Source of the DNA: Candidatus Omnitrophota bacterium
Lineage (GTDB): Bacteria; Omnitrophota; Gorgyraeia; Gygaellales; Profunditerraquicolaceae
Length of the DNA stretch: 13,280 nt
Assembly: GCA_028717055.1 (NCBI GenBank)
Contig: JAQUOO010000025.1
Location: 1-13,280, forward strand
Direction of reading: 5' to 3'
Positions 5,275 to 12,553 of the stretch are shown here, one piece after another. The notes under the pieces were generated by a model. That model was not told the DNA's origin. It saw nothing but the letters and a program-made list of their open reading frames with translations, and searched no databases. Positions within the stretch are counted from its first letter, which is position 1. Each line of letters opens with the position of its first letter. The position numbers and the translations under genes are program-made.

Positions 5275-7029
5275 TCAGCTCGCCATTATTTCGTTAAATT
5301 CGGCTTTTAGAATATCCTTATTGACCCCTGTATCGATAAAATCCCAGGGTAAAATATCTTCGATTTCTTTTTGCCCCAGGTATTCTTCCGGGTCTATGTT
5401 TAAATCTGCAAAAGCGCTCGTCCACTTATCGAAATCAAAATAACTGCTCCAGGCGTCAAACTTAGCGCCTTTTTTGTATGCAGCCAGGATAACTTCGGAT
5501 AACCTTCTGTCTCCGCGCGAAAGTATTCCTTCTATAAAACTCATTGAACTGTTATGAAAACTTAAAACGAGCCGCTTATGCTTCCTGGCTTTCATAATCA
5601 AATATTCCTGTTTGCTCTTTATGGAATCAAGATTATCCATTCTTAACCATTGCAAGGCCGTATGCGGCTTAGGAATTAGAGTATTAATGCTTATATTGAC
5701 TCCGGCCGGCCCCTTCCCTGTTTTTCTTTTCAATTCCGAGACGCGGACTGAAAAATCGATAATCGCATCAAGGTCATCATTATCTTCCCGGGGAAGGCCA
5801 ATCATAAAATAAAGCTTTACGTGTTGATATCCGGATTGATACGCTTGTTCCAGGGCTTTAAAGAAATCGTCGCTACTGAAATCCTTGCGTAAAATGTCGC
5901 GTAACTTTTCCGAGCCGGCTTCCGGAGCAAAAGTGAGACCGGTTTTTTTAACCTTGGCGATCAGAGAAGACGCATCCCCGATAAGCGATTTTGCCTTTAG
6001 AGACGGCAAAGATAAACTTACTGTCTTGGGAGAAAATAAGCACGTTAACTCTTTAATGATATTCTCTATTCCGGGATGGTCGCTTACCGATAATCCCGCA
6101 AGGGAAATTTCTTCATACCCGGTATGCTTATACAGGCCCGCGGCCAAATCCAGCAAGCGCTCTGTGTCTTTTACCCTTAGAGGGAAATACTGCGACCGCG
6201 CCTGGCAAAAAATGCAACGGTTGGGGCATCCCCGCATAATCTCCAAGGTTATCCGATCATGAATTATCTGCGTATATGGCACAACCCAATCTAAAGGATA
6301 ATAAACTGAATTAATATCCTTAACAAAACGTTTCTTTATCTTTACGGGGGATGATTCCGCTTTAGGCTTACATCCCGTTATTCGGCCGCGTTTGCCATAG
6401 GATACTTCATAAAAAGACGGCACATATACGCCTTCAATTTGTGATATTTTAAACAGCAGTTCCTGCTTATTGAGCCTGCCGGATTTATATTCATTTTTAT
6501 GCCTCCGGTAAATGTCGATTATCTCAAACAAGATATCCTCGGCTTCGCCTATAACGAAGAAATCGAAAAAAGCATGCATGGGCTCAGGGTTAAGCGTGCA
6601 CGGCCCGCCTCCGACTATCAAAGGATGCTCATTGCCGCGTAAACTGGCTTTAAGCGGGACATCTCCCAGGTCAAGAATATTCAACACATTCGTATAATCA
6701 AGTTCCGAACCCAAAGAAAACCCGACAAAATCGAATTCATTCATTTCCCTGCGCGAATCCAAAGATAAAATCCGCCGGTTATTTTGACGTAAAAGCTCCT
6801 CCATATCTTTATTGGGAGAAAAAAATCTATCGCAAATAACATCGGATACGCTATTCAAAAGACTGTAAATGATCTTCAGGCCCAAATTGCTCATCCCTAC
6901 CTCATAAAGGTCAGGAAAAGAAATCGCGAATTTTACATTAGCCTTGTTAAAATCTTTCTTCGCGCAATTTATCTCTTTACCCATATACTGCGCAGGCTTG
7001 TTGACTTTCAATAACAGGTCATCATACAT
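5275..7029 (-). CDS. B12-binding radical SAM protein, TIGR03960-like
   Basis: A 584-residue cytoplasmic protein of the B12-binding-fold radical SAM type. The N-terminal part (about 30-170) carries the family's FPDLYEVGMSNLGL stretch (38-51) and a GGGPCTLNPEP loop (140-150). The radical SAM core starts near 260, with the 4Fe-4S cysteines C268, C272 and C275 in RGCPNRCIFC, and continues past APEAGSEKLR (368-377). The C-terminal part has RGDRRL and KFDAWSSYFDFDKW (523-536). The family's reaction is not established. It is often fused or adjacent to a DUF2344 (TIGR03936) protein, with ribosomal or RNase genes nearby, and a role in RNA modification has been supposed; none of those partners is in this window. 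ATG at 7029 is preferred over an in-frame TTG at 7059, which lies inside the intergenic repeat. The only Shine-Dalgarno-like stretch, GGGA, comes from the repeat edge and is weak. Confidence 0.9.
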   Translation of the reverse strand: MYDDLLLKVNKPAQYMGKEINCAKKDFNKANVKFAISFPDLYEVGMSNLGLKIIYSLLNSVSDVICDRFFSPNKDMEELLRQNNRRILSLDSRREMNEFDFVGFSLGSELDYTNVLNILDLGDVPLKASLRGNEHPLIVGGGPCTLNPEPMHAFFDFFVIGEAEDILFEIIDIYRRHKNEYKSGRLNKQELLFKISQIEGVYVPSFYEVSYGKRGRITGCKPKAESSPVKIKKRFVKDINSVYYPLDWVVPYTQIIHDRITLEIMRGCPNRCIFCQARSQYFPLRVKDTERLLDLAAGLYKHTGYEEISLAGLSVSDHPGIENIIKELTCLFSPKTVSLSLPSLKAKSLIGDASSLIAKVKKTGLTFAPEAGSEKLRDILRKDFSSDDFFKALEQAYQSGYQHVKLYFMIGLPREDNDDLDAIIDFSVRVSELKRKTGKGPAGVNISINTLIPKPHTALQWLRMDNLDSIKSKQEYLIMKARKHKRLVLSFHNSSMSFIEGILSRGDRRLSEVILAAYKKGAKFDAWSSYFDFDKWTSAFADLNIDPEEYLGQKEIEDILPWDFIDTGVNKDILKAEFNEIMAS

Positions 7030-7038
7030 ATTTATAAG

Positions 7039-7136
7039 TTCCCAATCACCAAATCCCAATGCCGAATGAAATCACAATTATTCAATGCCCAAATTGGAAC
7101 TTGGATAATTCATTCGTCATTGGAGCTTGGATATTT
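7039..7136. repeat. palindromic intergenic repeat, copy A
   Basis: This copy is about 85% identical by eye to the one at 8277-8384 and in the same orientation. Its ends are imperfect inverted copies of each other: CACCAAATCCCAATGCCGAA near 7047-7066 against the complement of TTCGTCATTGGAGCTTGG at 7113-7130. It fills almost the whole gap between the rodA stop and the radical SAM start and lacks a few bases present in the other copy. There is no transposase frame and no obvious target duplication. A MITE-like or REP/BIME-like element fits. Confidence 0.7.
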
Positions 7137-7139
7137 AAT

Positions 7140-8243
7140 TTAAAACACTGCCCTTGTCTTATCAATATTAACCAAAATCCCCAACGCTATAAAAGTAACT
7201 AAAATTGACGAACCGCCGTAACTCATTAACGGCAAAGGCACTCCCACAACAGGAGCCAAACCCAAATTCATAGCTATATTCACCGTAATCTGTATGGCAA
7301 GCACCAAAGTAACCCCGTAAGCCAAAAGCTGGCCAAAGGAATCCTGCGTCCTTTGAGCAATAAGGAATCCCTGCCTTATTAAAATATAATACAAAGATAA
7401 TAACGCAAAGCTGCCCAGGAAACCCCACTCTTCCGAAAAAGTAGCGAAAATAAAATCCGTATGCGATTCAGGCAAGAAATGTAACTGGCTCTGGGTTCCG
7501 GAAAGCCAGCCTTTACCAAAAAGCCAACCCGAACCTATTGCTATTTTTGATTGCACTATCGTATACCCTGCGCCAAGCGGGTCAATGTTGGGGTTCAGGA
7601 AAACCAACAACCTGTCTTTTTGGTAATCACGCAAAAAATGCCACATAAAAGGCAAAAACAGGCTGACAACCGATACCAGAAGAACGATATATCTTAACCG
7701 GACACGGGTCAGGTAAAGCATAGCGATAAACAAAATAAAAACAATCATTCCGCTGCCTAAATCCGGCTGTTCGACAATTAAAGCGACCGGGAGCGCGGTA
7801 AAAAAAGAAGGCAGTATAAGCCCGCGGAATATGCCGAATTTACCGGAAGATAGCTGAATGCTATCGGTTGACTTGCGGCTAAAATAACGGGCAAGAAATA
7901 CAACCATGATAATCTTGGCCAATTCCGAAGGCTGAAAATTAAACCAGCCTATTCTTAACCAACGCTGGGCACCTAAACGTATAGCCCCTAATATAAAAAC
8001 CAAAAACAGAAAAAATAAATTAAAGATATACAAAAAATGGGTCCAATCCCACAACCTGCGGTAACTTATACTGGAAACAATGAGAAAAAGTGTTAAGCCC
8101 AGGATAATCCAGAGGACCTGCCGCTCAAAAATAGTCTGCCAGAGCTTGCCTTCTTTCTGATAAGTGCTGCTGTATATTGATAATACGCCGAGCGAACATA
8201 TCAAAAGCGCCGTAACCAATATTACCAAAAACGAGTTCCTCAA
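7140..8243 (-). CDS. rodA: rod-shape SEDS peptidoglycan glycosyltransferase RodA
   Basis: A 367-residue inner-membrane protein of the FtsW/RodA/SpoVE family with about ten hydrophobic segments. It polymerises lipid II into glycan strands during cell elongation, in complex with PBP2. Family signatures include GAQRWLRIG (91-99) with FQPSELAK (103-110), EQPDLGS (158-164), and DPLGAGYTIVQSKIAIGSG (221-239). PESHTDFIF (258-266) contains the putative catalytic Asp263, and VPLPLMSYGGSS (335-346) is near the C-terminus. It follows mrdA, the classic partner, which favours RodA over FtsW. The start is TTG, supported by AAGGAG 7 nt upstream and by a normal N-terminus (NSFLVILVTALLIC); no ATG exists nearby. 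It is separated from mrdA by a repeat copy, so it may be transcribed with the mre operon at reduced level. Confidence 0.95.
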   Translation of the reverse strand: MRNSFLVILVTALLICSLGVLSIYSSTYQKEGKLWQTIFERQVLWIILGLTLFLIVSSISYRRLWDWTHFLYIFNLFFLFLVFILGAIRLGAQRWLRIGWFNFQPSELAKIIMVVFLARYFSRKSTDSIQLSSGKFGIFRGLILPSFFTALPVALIVEQPDLGSGMIVFILFIAMLYLTRVRLRYIVLLVSVVSLFLPFMWHFLRDYQKDRLLVFLNPNIDPLGAGYTIVQSKIAIGSGWLFGKGWLSGTQSQLHFLPESHTDFIFATFSEEWGFLGSFALLSLYYILIRQGFLIAQRTQDSFGQLLAYGVTLVLAIQITVNIAMNLGLAPVVGVPLPLMSYGGSSILVTFIALGILVNIDKTRAVF

Positions 8244-8250
8244 GTTAAAA

Positions 8251-8256
8251 CTCCTT
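8251..8256 (-). promoter_or_regulatory. strong RBS deciding the rodA TTG start
   Basis: AAGGAG on the minus strand sits 7 nt before the TTG at 8243, ideal spacing in an otherwise AT-rich leader. It is the main reason to accept TTG as the rodA start. Confidence 0.75.
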
Positions 8257-8276
8257 ATTTTTAATTAAAATATAGG

Positions 8277-8384
8277 TTCTAATCACCAAATCCCAATGTC
8301 GAATGAAACCCCAATTACTCAATGCCCCAATTGTAACTTAGAATTTGGTTAATTCTTTCGTCATTGGGGCTTGGAAATTGGGAA
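8277..8384. repeat. palindromic intergenic repeat, copy B
   Basis: This copy lies between the mrdA stop and the rodA ribosome-binding region. Left arm CACCAAATCCCAATGTCGAA (8284-8303) is largely the inverted copy of TTCGTCATTGGGGCTTGG (8357-8374), so the element can fold into a long imperfect hairpin. Short CAATTGGGG/CATTGGG sub-motifs recur inside it. It is co-oriented with the copy at 7039-7136, so the two bracket rodA as direct repeats. Confidence 0.7.
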
Positions 8385-8391
8385 TTTTCAA

Positions 8392-10107
8392 TTAAACCAA
8401 TCCCTGATTAACCATTTCCTGAATTATCTGCCTAGCCACCAAACACGAAACATAGCCGGGCCCGCCATGTTCTAATAAAACACAAATTACGAATCTCGGA
8501 TTCTTGTATGGAAAAAATCCGGCAAACCAGGCGTGGGGCTGCCCGGGAGGAGCTTGAGCAGTGCTGGTTTTACCTGCTACGCTAACAGGCAAATCGGATA
8601 AAACGCTCCCTGTGCCCTTAGGATCGCTCACGACTCTGCGCAACCCATCCCTGACATAATCAACAGTCTCTCTGTCTATAACCAATTTTTCGCTTTTTTC
8701 CTGATAAAGGGATACATCCCTTCCATCTATAGCCTTAACTACATAAGGGCTGACTAGATAACCACCGTTAGCGAAAACTGCCATCATCCGGGTAATTTGA
8801 AGCGGAGTGACCAAAACATCCCCCTGGCCGATACTTAAATTAGCCGTATCGCCGTCAAACCAGTTCCTGAACTTGTTAATCTTCCTCCAGAGCGGCGAAG
8901 GAATAAAGCCTGCTTCCTCATAAGGAAGCTCAAAAGATGTTGTTTTGGATAAACCAAATTTAAGGGCATAATCATGTATGCTTTGAGGCCCGATGAGCAA
9001 ACCAGTCCTATAAAAGAAAACGTCGCAAGAATAAGCAAGCGCGCCTGCTAAATTTTGTATTCCATGCGTGCTCCAGCATTTGAATTCCCGATTCCCGATT
9101 CGCGTGCTCCCCTGACAATTAAACGAGGTGTTCTGGTTTATTTTTTTGCTTTCTAACGCCGCGCTCCCTACAATAACTTTAAAAACTGAACCGGCAGGAT
9201 AACTGGAACTTATCGCGCGGTTAACCAATAAAGAGCGGGAATCGCTAAAGATTCCGGCAATTTCATTATTGCTTTTCTCCGCGAATACCGCGGGATTAAA
9301 CGCGGGAGAACTGGCCATTGCGAAAATTTCCCCTGTATAAGGATCCATAATTACAACGGCGCCGGGTTTATCTGAAAGCGAGTCTTCGACTATCTTCTGA
9401 ATCTTAATATTCAGGCTTAAACGGATATTCTTGCCATTAAGCGGAGGCTTAAACCCCAAAGTACGTATGAATTTTCCCTGGTGGTTAACTTCAAATGAAA
9501 CGCCCCCCTCTTCCTGCCGTAAATAATAGTCATATTTTTCTTCGACACCTCCAAAACCGACGATATCTTTAGTTTTATAGCCATAATCTTCCAGTTTAGT
9601 CAGGCGCCAACGGTCAATTTCGCTGACATAGCCTAAAACATGGGAGGCTAGTTTGCCATTCGGATAATACCTTAAGGGATTAGGCTGGACTATTATTGCC
9701 GGCAGATCAACTTTGAGTTCCGCCAGAGAGATAGCGTCTTTAATATCTATATTCCTGGCTAATACAACAGGAATCGATGAAGAGACAAAGTTAACCTTAT
9801 AGGCATTTTTTAAGTCTTTGACGCTCTTCCCCAGGATTCTCGAAGCGTCTAAAATGATTTTCTCCCGCTGCGAAGCATCTTGCGGAAGAACCATCAGATC
9901 ATAAGAAAGTTTATTGCCGGCTATTATATTATCCTCACGGTCAAGAATCGCTCCCCGGCTGCCGTTTTGCGCAACCAGCCTTACACAATTCCTATTACCC
10001 AAATCTTTATACATCCTGCCGTGAATGACTTCCAGGTTAAGCAACCCGAGGATAAGAAATATGAATACAGAAGTTACAGCCCAAATGACTATCCGAATCC
10101 TAATCAT
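8392..10107 (-). CDS. mrdA: penicillin-binding protein 2 (elongation transpeptidase)
   Basis: A 571-residue class B penicillin-binding protein that cross-links peptidoglycan in the elongasome with RodA and MreC. One N-terminal membrane anchor (about 5-27) precedes the dimerisation/pedestal domain, with RGAILDREDNIIA (51-63), YYPNGKLASHVLGYV (147-161) and GFGGVEEKYD (184-193). The transpeptidase domain has the active-site SVFK (Ser307, Lys310) in PAGSVFK, the second motif SCD (360-362), and GQG (427-429). The third motif reads KTST (513-516) where KTGT or KSGT is usual. Length and order are normal for PBP2, and the next gene is rodA. Its ATG overlaps the mreD stop by 4 nt (ATGA), indicating coupled translation. 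No frameshift or truncation is seen. Confidence 0.95.
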   Translation of the reverse strand: MIRIRIVIWAVTSVFIFLILGLLNLEVIHGRMYKDLGNRNCVRLVAQNGSRGAILDREDNIIAGNKLSYDLMVLPQDASQREKIILDASRILGKSVKDLKNAYKVNFVSSSIPVVLARNIDIKDAISLAELKVDLPAIIVQPNPLRYYPNGKLASHVLGYVSEIDRWRLTKLEDYGYKTKDIVGFGGVEEKYDYYLRQEEGGVSFEVNHQGKFIRTLGFKPPLNGKNIRLSLNIKIQKIVEDSLSDKPGAVVIMDPYTGEIFAMASSPAFNPAVFAEKSNNEIAGIFSDSRSLLVNRAISSSYPAGSVFKVIVGSAALESKKINQNTSFNCQGSTRIGNREFKCWSTHGIQNLAGALAYSCDVFFYRTGLLIGPQSIHDYALKFGLSKTTSFELPYEEAGFIPSPLWRKINKFRNWFDGDTANLSIGQGDVLVTPLQITRMMAVFANGGYLVSPYVVKAIDGRDVSLYQEKSEKLVIDRETVDYVRDGLRRVVSDPKGTGSVLSDLPVSVAGKTSTAQAPPGQPHAWFAGFFPYKNPRFVICVLLEHGGPGYVSCLVARQIIQEMVNQGLV

Positions 10108-10571
10108 ATTCTAACCTTGATAACTTTAAGAATAAAAGGCAGGGTTAGCGCTGTGTAAAACGAACCCAGAATAACAATGCGTAAAAATATCCCCAAGGGA
10201 ACGCTTGCCCCGGAATAGAAGATAAATAAGCCGCTGATAATGTTTTGCAATAACGCGATCAAAAAAACCAGCAAAACCGCAATCATGTTGTCCTCTATAG
10301 ATACTTTGCGGGAAATCTTGACAACCATAAAACTCCAGCAGCTAAACAATAAAATATTTAATCCAAAACTGCTCAAGCTGAATATATCCTTAAACATACC
10401 TACTGATGCCCCAAAGATAACGGCCCACCGCATCTTTAAAAAAAGCCCGGCAATGACGACAACAATCAAAAGGAAATCCGGGCAGGCCCCAAAAATTGTT
10501 AAATGCCGTAAGAAAACCAGCTGGAATAAACCTAGAATTAAAGTAACAAACAAGAGTTTGGGGGTCTTCAT
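10104..10571 (-). CDS. mreD: rod-shape-determining membrane protein MreD
   Basis: A 155-residue very hydrophobic protein with about five predicted membrane segments, as expected for MreD, the small inner-membrane partner of MreC in the elongasome. Sequence conservation in this family is low. The assignment rests on size, topology, the GLNILLFSCWSFMV segment (72-85) and its place between mreC and mrdA. It starts with ATG overlapping the mreC stop by 4 nt, and its own stop overlaps the mrdA start in the same way. No separate Shine-Dalgarno is visible, so translation is probably coupled to mreC. Confidence 0.9.
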   Translation of the reverse strand: MKTPKLLFVTLILGLFQLVFLRHLTIFGACPDFLLIVVVIAGLFLKMRWAVIFGASVGMFKDIFSLSSFGLNILLFSCWSFMVVKISRKVSIEDNMIAVLLVFLIALLQNIISGLFIFYSGASVPLGIFLRIVILGSFYTALTLPFILKVIKVRI

Positions 10572-11341
10572 GAAGCGACAATCAGAATTTCTTCAATGCT
10601 GGAAAAGTTTATTGCCGGTTTAATTACGGCGAAACGGCTAAGGCCTGAAAATTCTTTACCAATATCAACCACTGTCCCGATAAGCAACCCTTTGGGATAG
10701 GTATCATTTAATCCCGAAGTAACTATTATATCTTTTAATCTTATGTCCGCATCCTCGGGTAGATACTTCATAAGCAGATTTGAACCCAGTGTCCCGCAAA
10801 CCAGGCCTTCTTGACGGGAACGCTGGACTAGGCTGGAAACCCCCATATTAGGATCATTAAGCAGCATTATTTTACTGGTTGAATCCGCTGCCTCAACCAC
10901 CCTTCCGGCTAGCCCCAAATAAGTCACTACAGCCATTCCTTTACGGACCCCGTTAACCGCGCCTTTATCAATCACTAAACCTGTTGACCAATTATCAGCA
11001 GGCCGGGCAATTACCCTGGCCGGGATAAATTTAGGCCCTGATTTTTGCTTGAGAGAAAGCAGGTTATTTAAACGGCGATTCTCCAGGTATATTTCGTTTA
11101 AGCCATTAAGTTTATGCCTTAGGAAGTCATTTTCCTTCCTGATAATTTCATTATCCTGAAGATTACGGTGATAAAAAATGAGCCCGCCGATTTCCCGCTG
11201 GAGCGCAGAAACAAGGCTAAGCGGAAATTTCGAAATATTTAATCCAGGGATTCTAAAGATTGATATGGAAGCGGAAAGAAAAAAGAGAAGAAAAACTGCT
11301 GCTAAGAGAGGGATTAAATTCTTTTTATTAAGGTTAAACAC
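10568..11341 (-). CDS. mreC: rod-shape-determining protein MreC
   Basis: A 257-residue bitopic inner-membrane protein. A single membrane segment (about 8-28) is followed by a coiled coil (about 60-98, leucine- and charge-rich) and the paired beta-barrel domain (about 105-255). The latter contains VIDKGAVNGVRKGMAVV (123-139), LNDPNMGVSS (161-170) and TSGLNDTYPKGLLIG (208-222), a typical MreC signature. It links the MreB filament to PBP2 in the periplasm. The start is GTG at 11341, 21 nt after the mreB stop, chosen because the membrane anchor begins right after it; no clear Shine-Dalgarno is seen. It overlaps mreD by 4 nt. Confidence 0.94.
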   Translation of the reverse strand: MFNLNKKNLIPLLAAVFLLFFLSASISIFRIPGLNISKFPLSLVSALQREIGGLIFYHRNLQDNEIIRKENDFLRHKLNGLNEIYLENRRLNNLLSLKQKSGPKFIPARVIARPADNWSTGLVIDKGAVNGVRKGMAVVTYLGLAGRVVEAADSTSKIMLLNDPNMGVSSLVQRSRQEGLVCGTLGSNLLMKYLPEDADIRLKDIIVTSGLNDTYPKGLLIGTVVDIGKEFSGLSRFAVIKPAINFSSIEEILIVAS

Positions 11342-11362
11342 ATTTTATATTTCTTGAAAAAT

Positions 11363-12439
11363 CTATAAGGTGCTCATTTCGGGTTTTACCGAAACAGTGA
11401 CTTTCCTAAGATATTTTATCTCGTTAAGAACCTTGCCTGTGCCGTTGGCTACCGCAGTAACCGGATCATCAGCGACATGGACGGGCAAACCTGTCTCTTC
11501 TGAAATCAGCCTGTCCAGCCCTTTAAGAAGCGAACCGCCGCCGGCCATAACAATACCATGCTCGATTAAATCCGAGGCCAACTCCGGAGGAGTGCGTTCA
11601 AGAGAAATCTTGGTTACTTCCAGAATAGCCCTTAACGGTTCCTGCAGTGATTCTCTGATTTCTTCCGACGTAATGGTTACTGCCTTAGGAAGGCCGGCTA
11701 TCAAATCCCTTCCCTTGACCTCCAGAGTTATTTCTTCTTCCAAAGGATAGGCCGAACCAATCTTTATCTTGATATCCTCGGCAGTGCGTTCCCCCACCAT
11801 CAAATTATAAGTTTTCTTAAGATATTCTATAATGGCTTCATTCATTTCGTCTCCGCCAATCCGGATAGATTTAGAGAAAACGATTCCCGCCAATGATATC
11901 ACCGCGATTTCAGTTGTGCCGCCGCCAATATCTATAATCATATTACCCACCGGCTCTTGTATGGGCAAGCCTACTCCGATAGCTGCCGCAACCGGCTCTT
12001 CAATCAAGAATACGTCTCTGGCGCCCGCGCGCTCCGCTGACTCCTTAACTGCCCGGCGTTCGACTTCGGTAATCCCTGAAGGTATGGCAATAACAATCCT
12101 CGGCCTGATCTGAAAACGGCGGTGCCTGACCTTCCTGATAAAATGCCTAAGCATTGCCTCGGTAACTTCAAAGTTCGTAATGACTCCGTCGCGCATAGGC
12201 CTTATAGCAACAATATTCCCGGGTGTGCGGCCAAGCATGCGCTTAGCCTCTTCGCCAACCGCCAAAACATGGCTTGTCCCGCGCTCAACGGCAACCACCG
12301 AAGGCTCACACAACACTATCCCCTGGCCTTTTACGTATACAAGTGTCGTGGCCGTGCCTAAATCTATACCTATATCATTGGAGAATAAATCCAGAAGATA
12401 ATCAAAGCCTTGTTTGAATAATTGCTTAATTTTGCCCAT
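11363..12439 (-). CDS. mreB: actin-like rod-shape protein MreB
   Basis: A 358-residue actin-fold ATPase that forms membrane-bound filaments and directs the peptidoglycan elongation machine. Visible motifs are phosphate-1 DIGIDLGTATT (22-32), AIPSGITEVERRAVKESAER (118-137), connect-1 region EEPVAAAIG (147-155), phosphate-2 IIDIGGGTTEIAVIS (169-183) and adenosine-binding GIVMAGGGSLLKG (about 296-308). The first 20 residues look like an amphipathic helix rich in Lys, Leu and Phe, as in membrane-binding MreB proteins, and somewhat longer than in E. coli. ATG at 12439 is chosen because AGGAG lies just upstream. The frame continues up to 12544, but that extension runs through the promoter at 12489-12517 and is not MreB-like. 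It is the first gene of mreB-mreC-mreD-mrdA-rodA. Confidence 0.97.
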   Translation of the reverse strand: MGKIKQLFKQGFDYLLDLFSNDIGIDLGTATTLVYVKGQGIVLCEPSVVAVERGTSHVLAVGEEAKRMLGRTPGNIVAIRPMRDGVITNFEVTEAMLRHFIRKVRHRRFQIRPRIVIAIPSGITEVERRAVKESAERAGARDVFLIEEPVAAAIGVGLPIQEPVGNMIIDIGGGTTEIAVISLAGIVFSKSIRIGGDEMNEAIIEYLKKTYNLMVGERTAEDIKIKIGSAYPLEEEITLEVKGRDLIAGLPKAVTITSEEIRESLQEPLRAILEVTKISLERTPPELASDLIEHGIVMAGGGSLLKGLDRLISEETGLPVHVADDPVTAVANGTGKVLNEIKYLRKVTVSVKPEMSTL

Positions 12440-12443
12440 TTTT

Positions 12444-12448
12444 CTCCT
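12444..12448 (-). promoter_or_regulatory. mreB ribosome binding site
   Basis: AGGAG on the minus strand lies 4 nt before ATG at 12439. It fixes the mreB start and argues against the longer in-frame extension. Confidence 0.7.
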
Positions 12449-12488
12449 AGGAAAATTGCGGTATACGGACTTTCGGTTAATTATAGGA

Positions 12489-12517
12489 ATTCTAGCAGAG
12501 ATTAAACCCTCTGTCAA
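12489..12517 (-). promoter_or_regulatory. strong promoter of the mre operon
   Basis: On the minus strand, perfect -35 TTGACA (12517-12512), an exact 17-nt spacer and -10 TAGAAT (12494-12489, 5 of 6), with TGC just upstream of the -10 giving an extended -10. Transcription would begin near 12482, leaving a leader of about 40 nt before mreB. The spacer region contains a 5-bp inverted repeat (CAGAG 12496-12500, CTCTG 12509-12513) that overlaps the edge of the -35 and could be an operator half-site pair. Confidence 0.8.
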
Positions 12518-12553
12518 ACAAAAAGTTAAGTAAAACAGATGCAAGGTTCATGT

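Noticed and set aside
7039..8384. CRISPR array or composite transposon around rodA
   Set aside because: Only two long palindromic copies about 1.2 kb apart, with an ordinary core gene between them and no transposase; neither an array nor a transposon is supported.
12440..12544. N-terminal extension of mreB
   Set aside because: The extra 35 codons cross the -35/-10 promoter elements and the ribosome-binding site and do not resemble MreB; translation from ATG at 12439 fits better.
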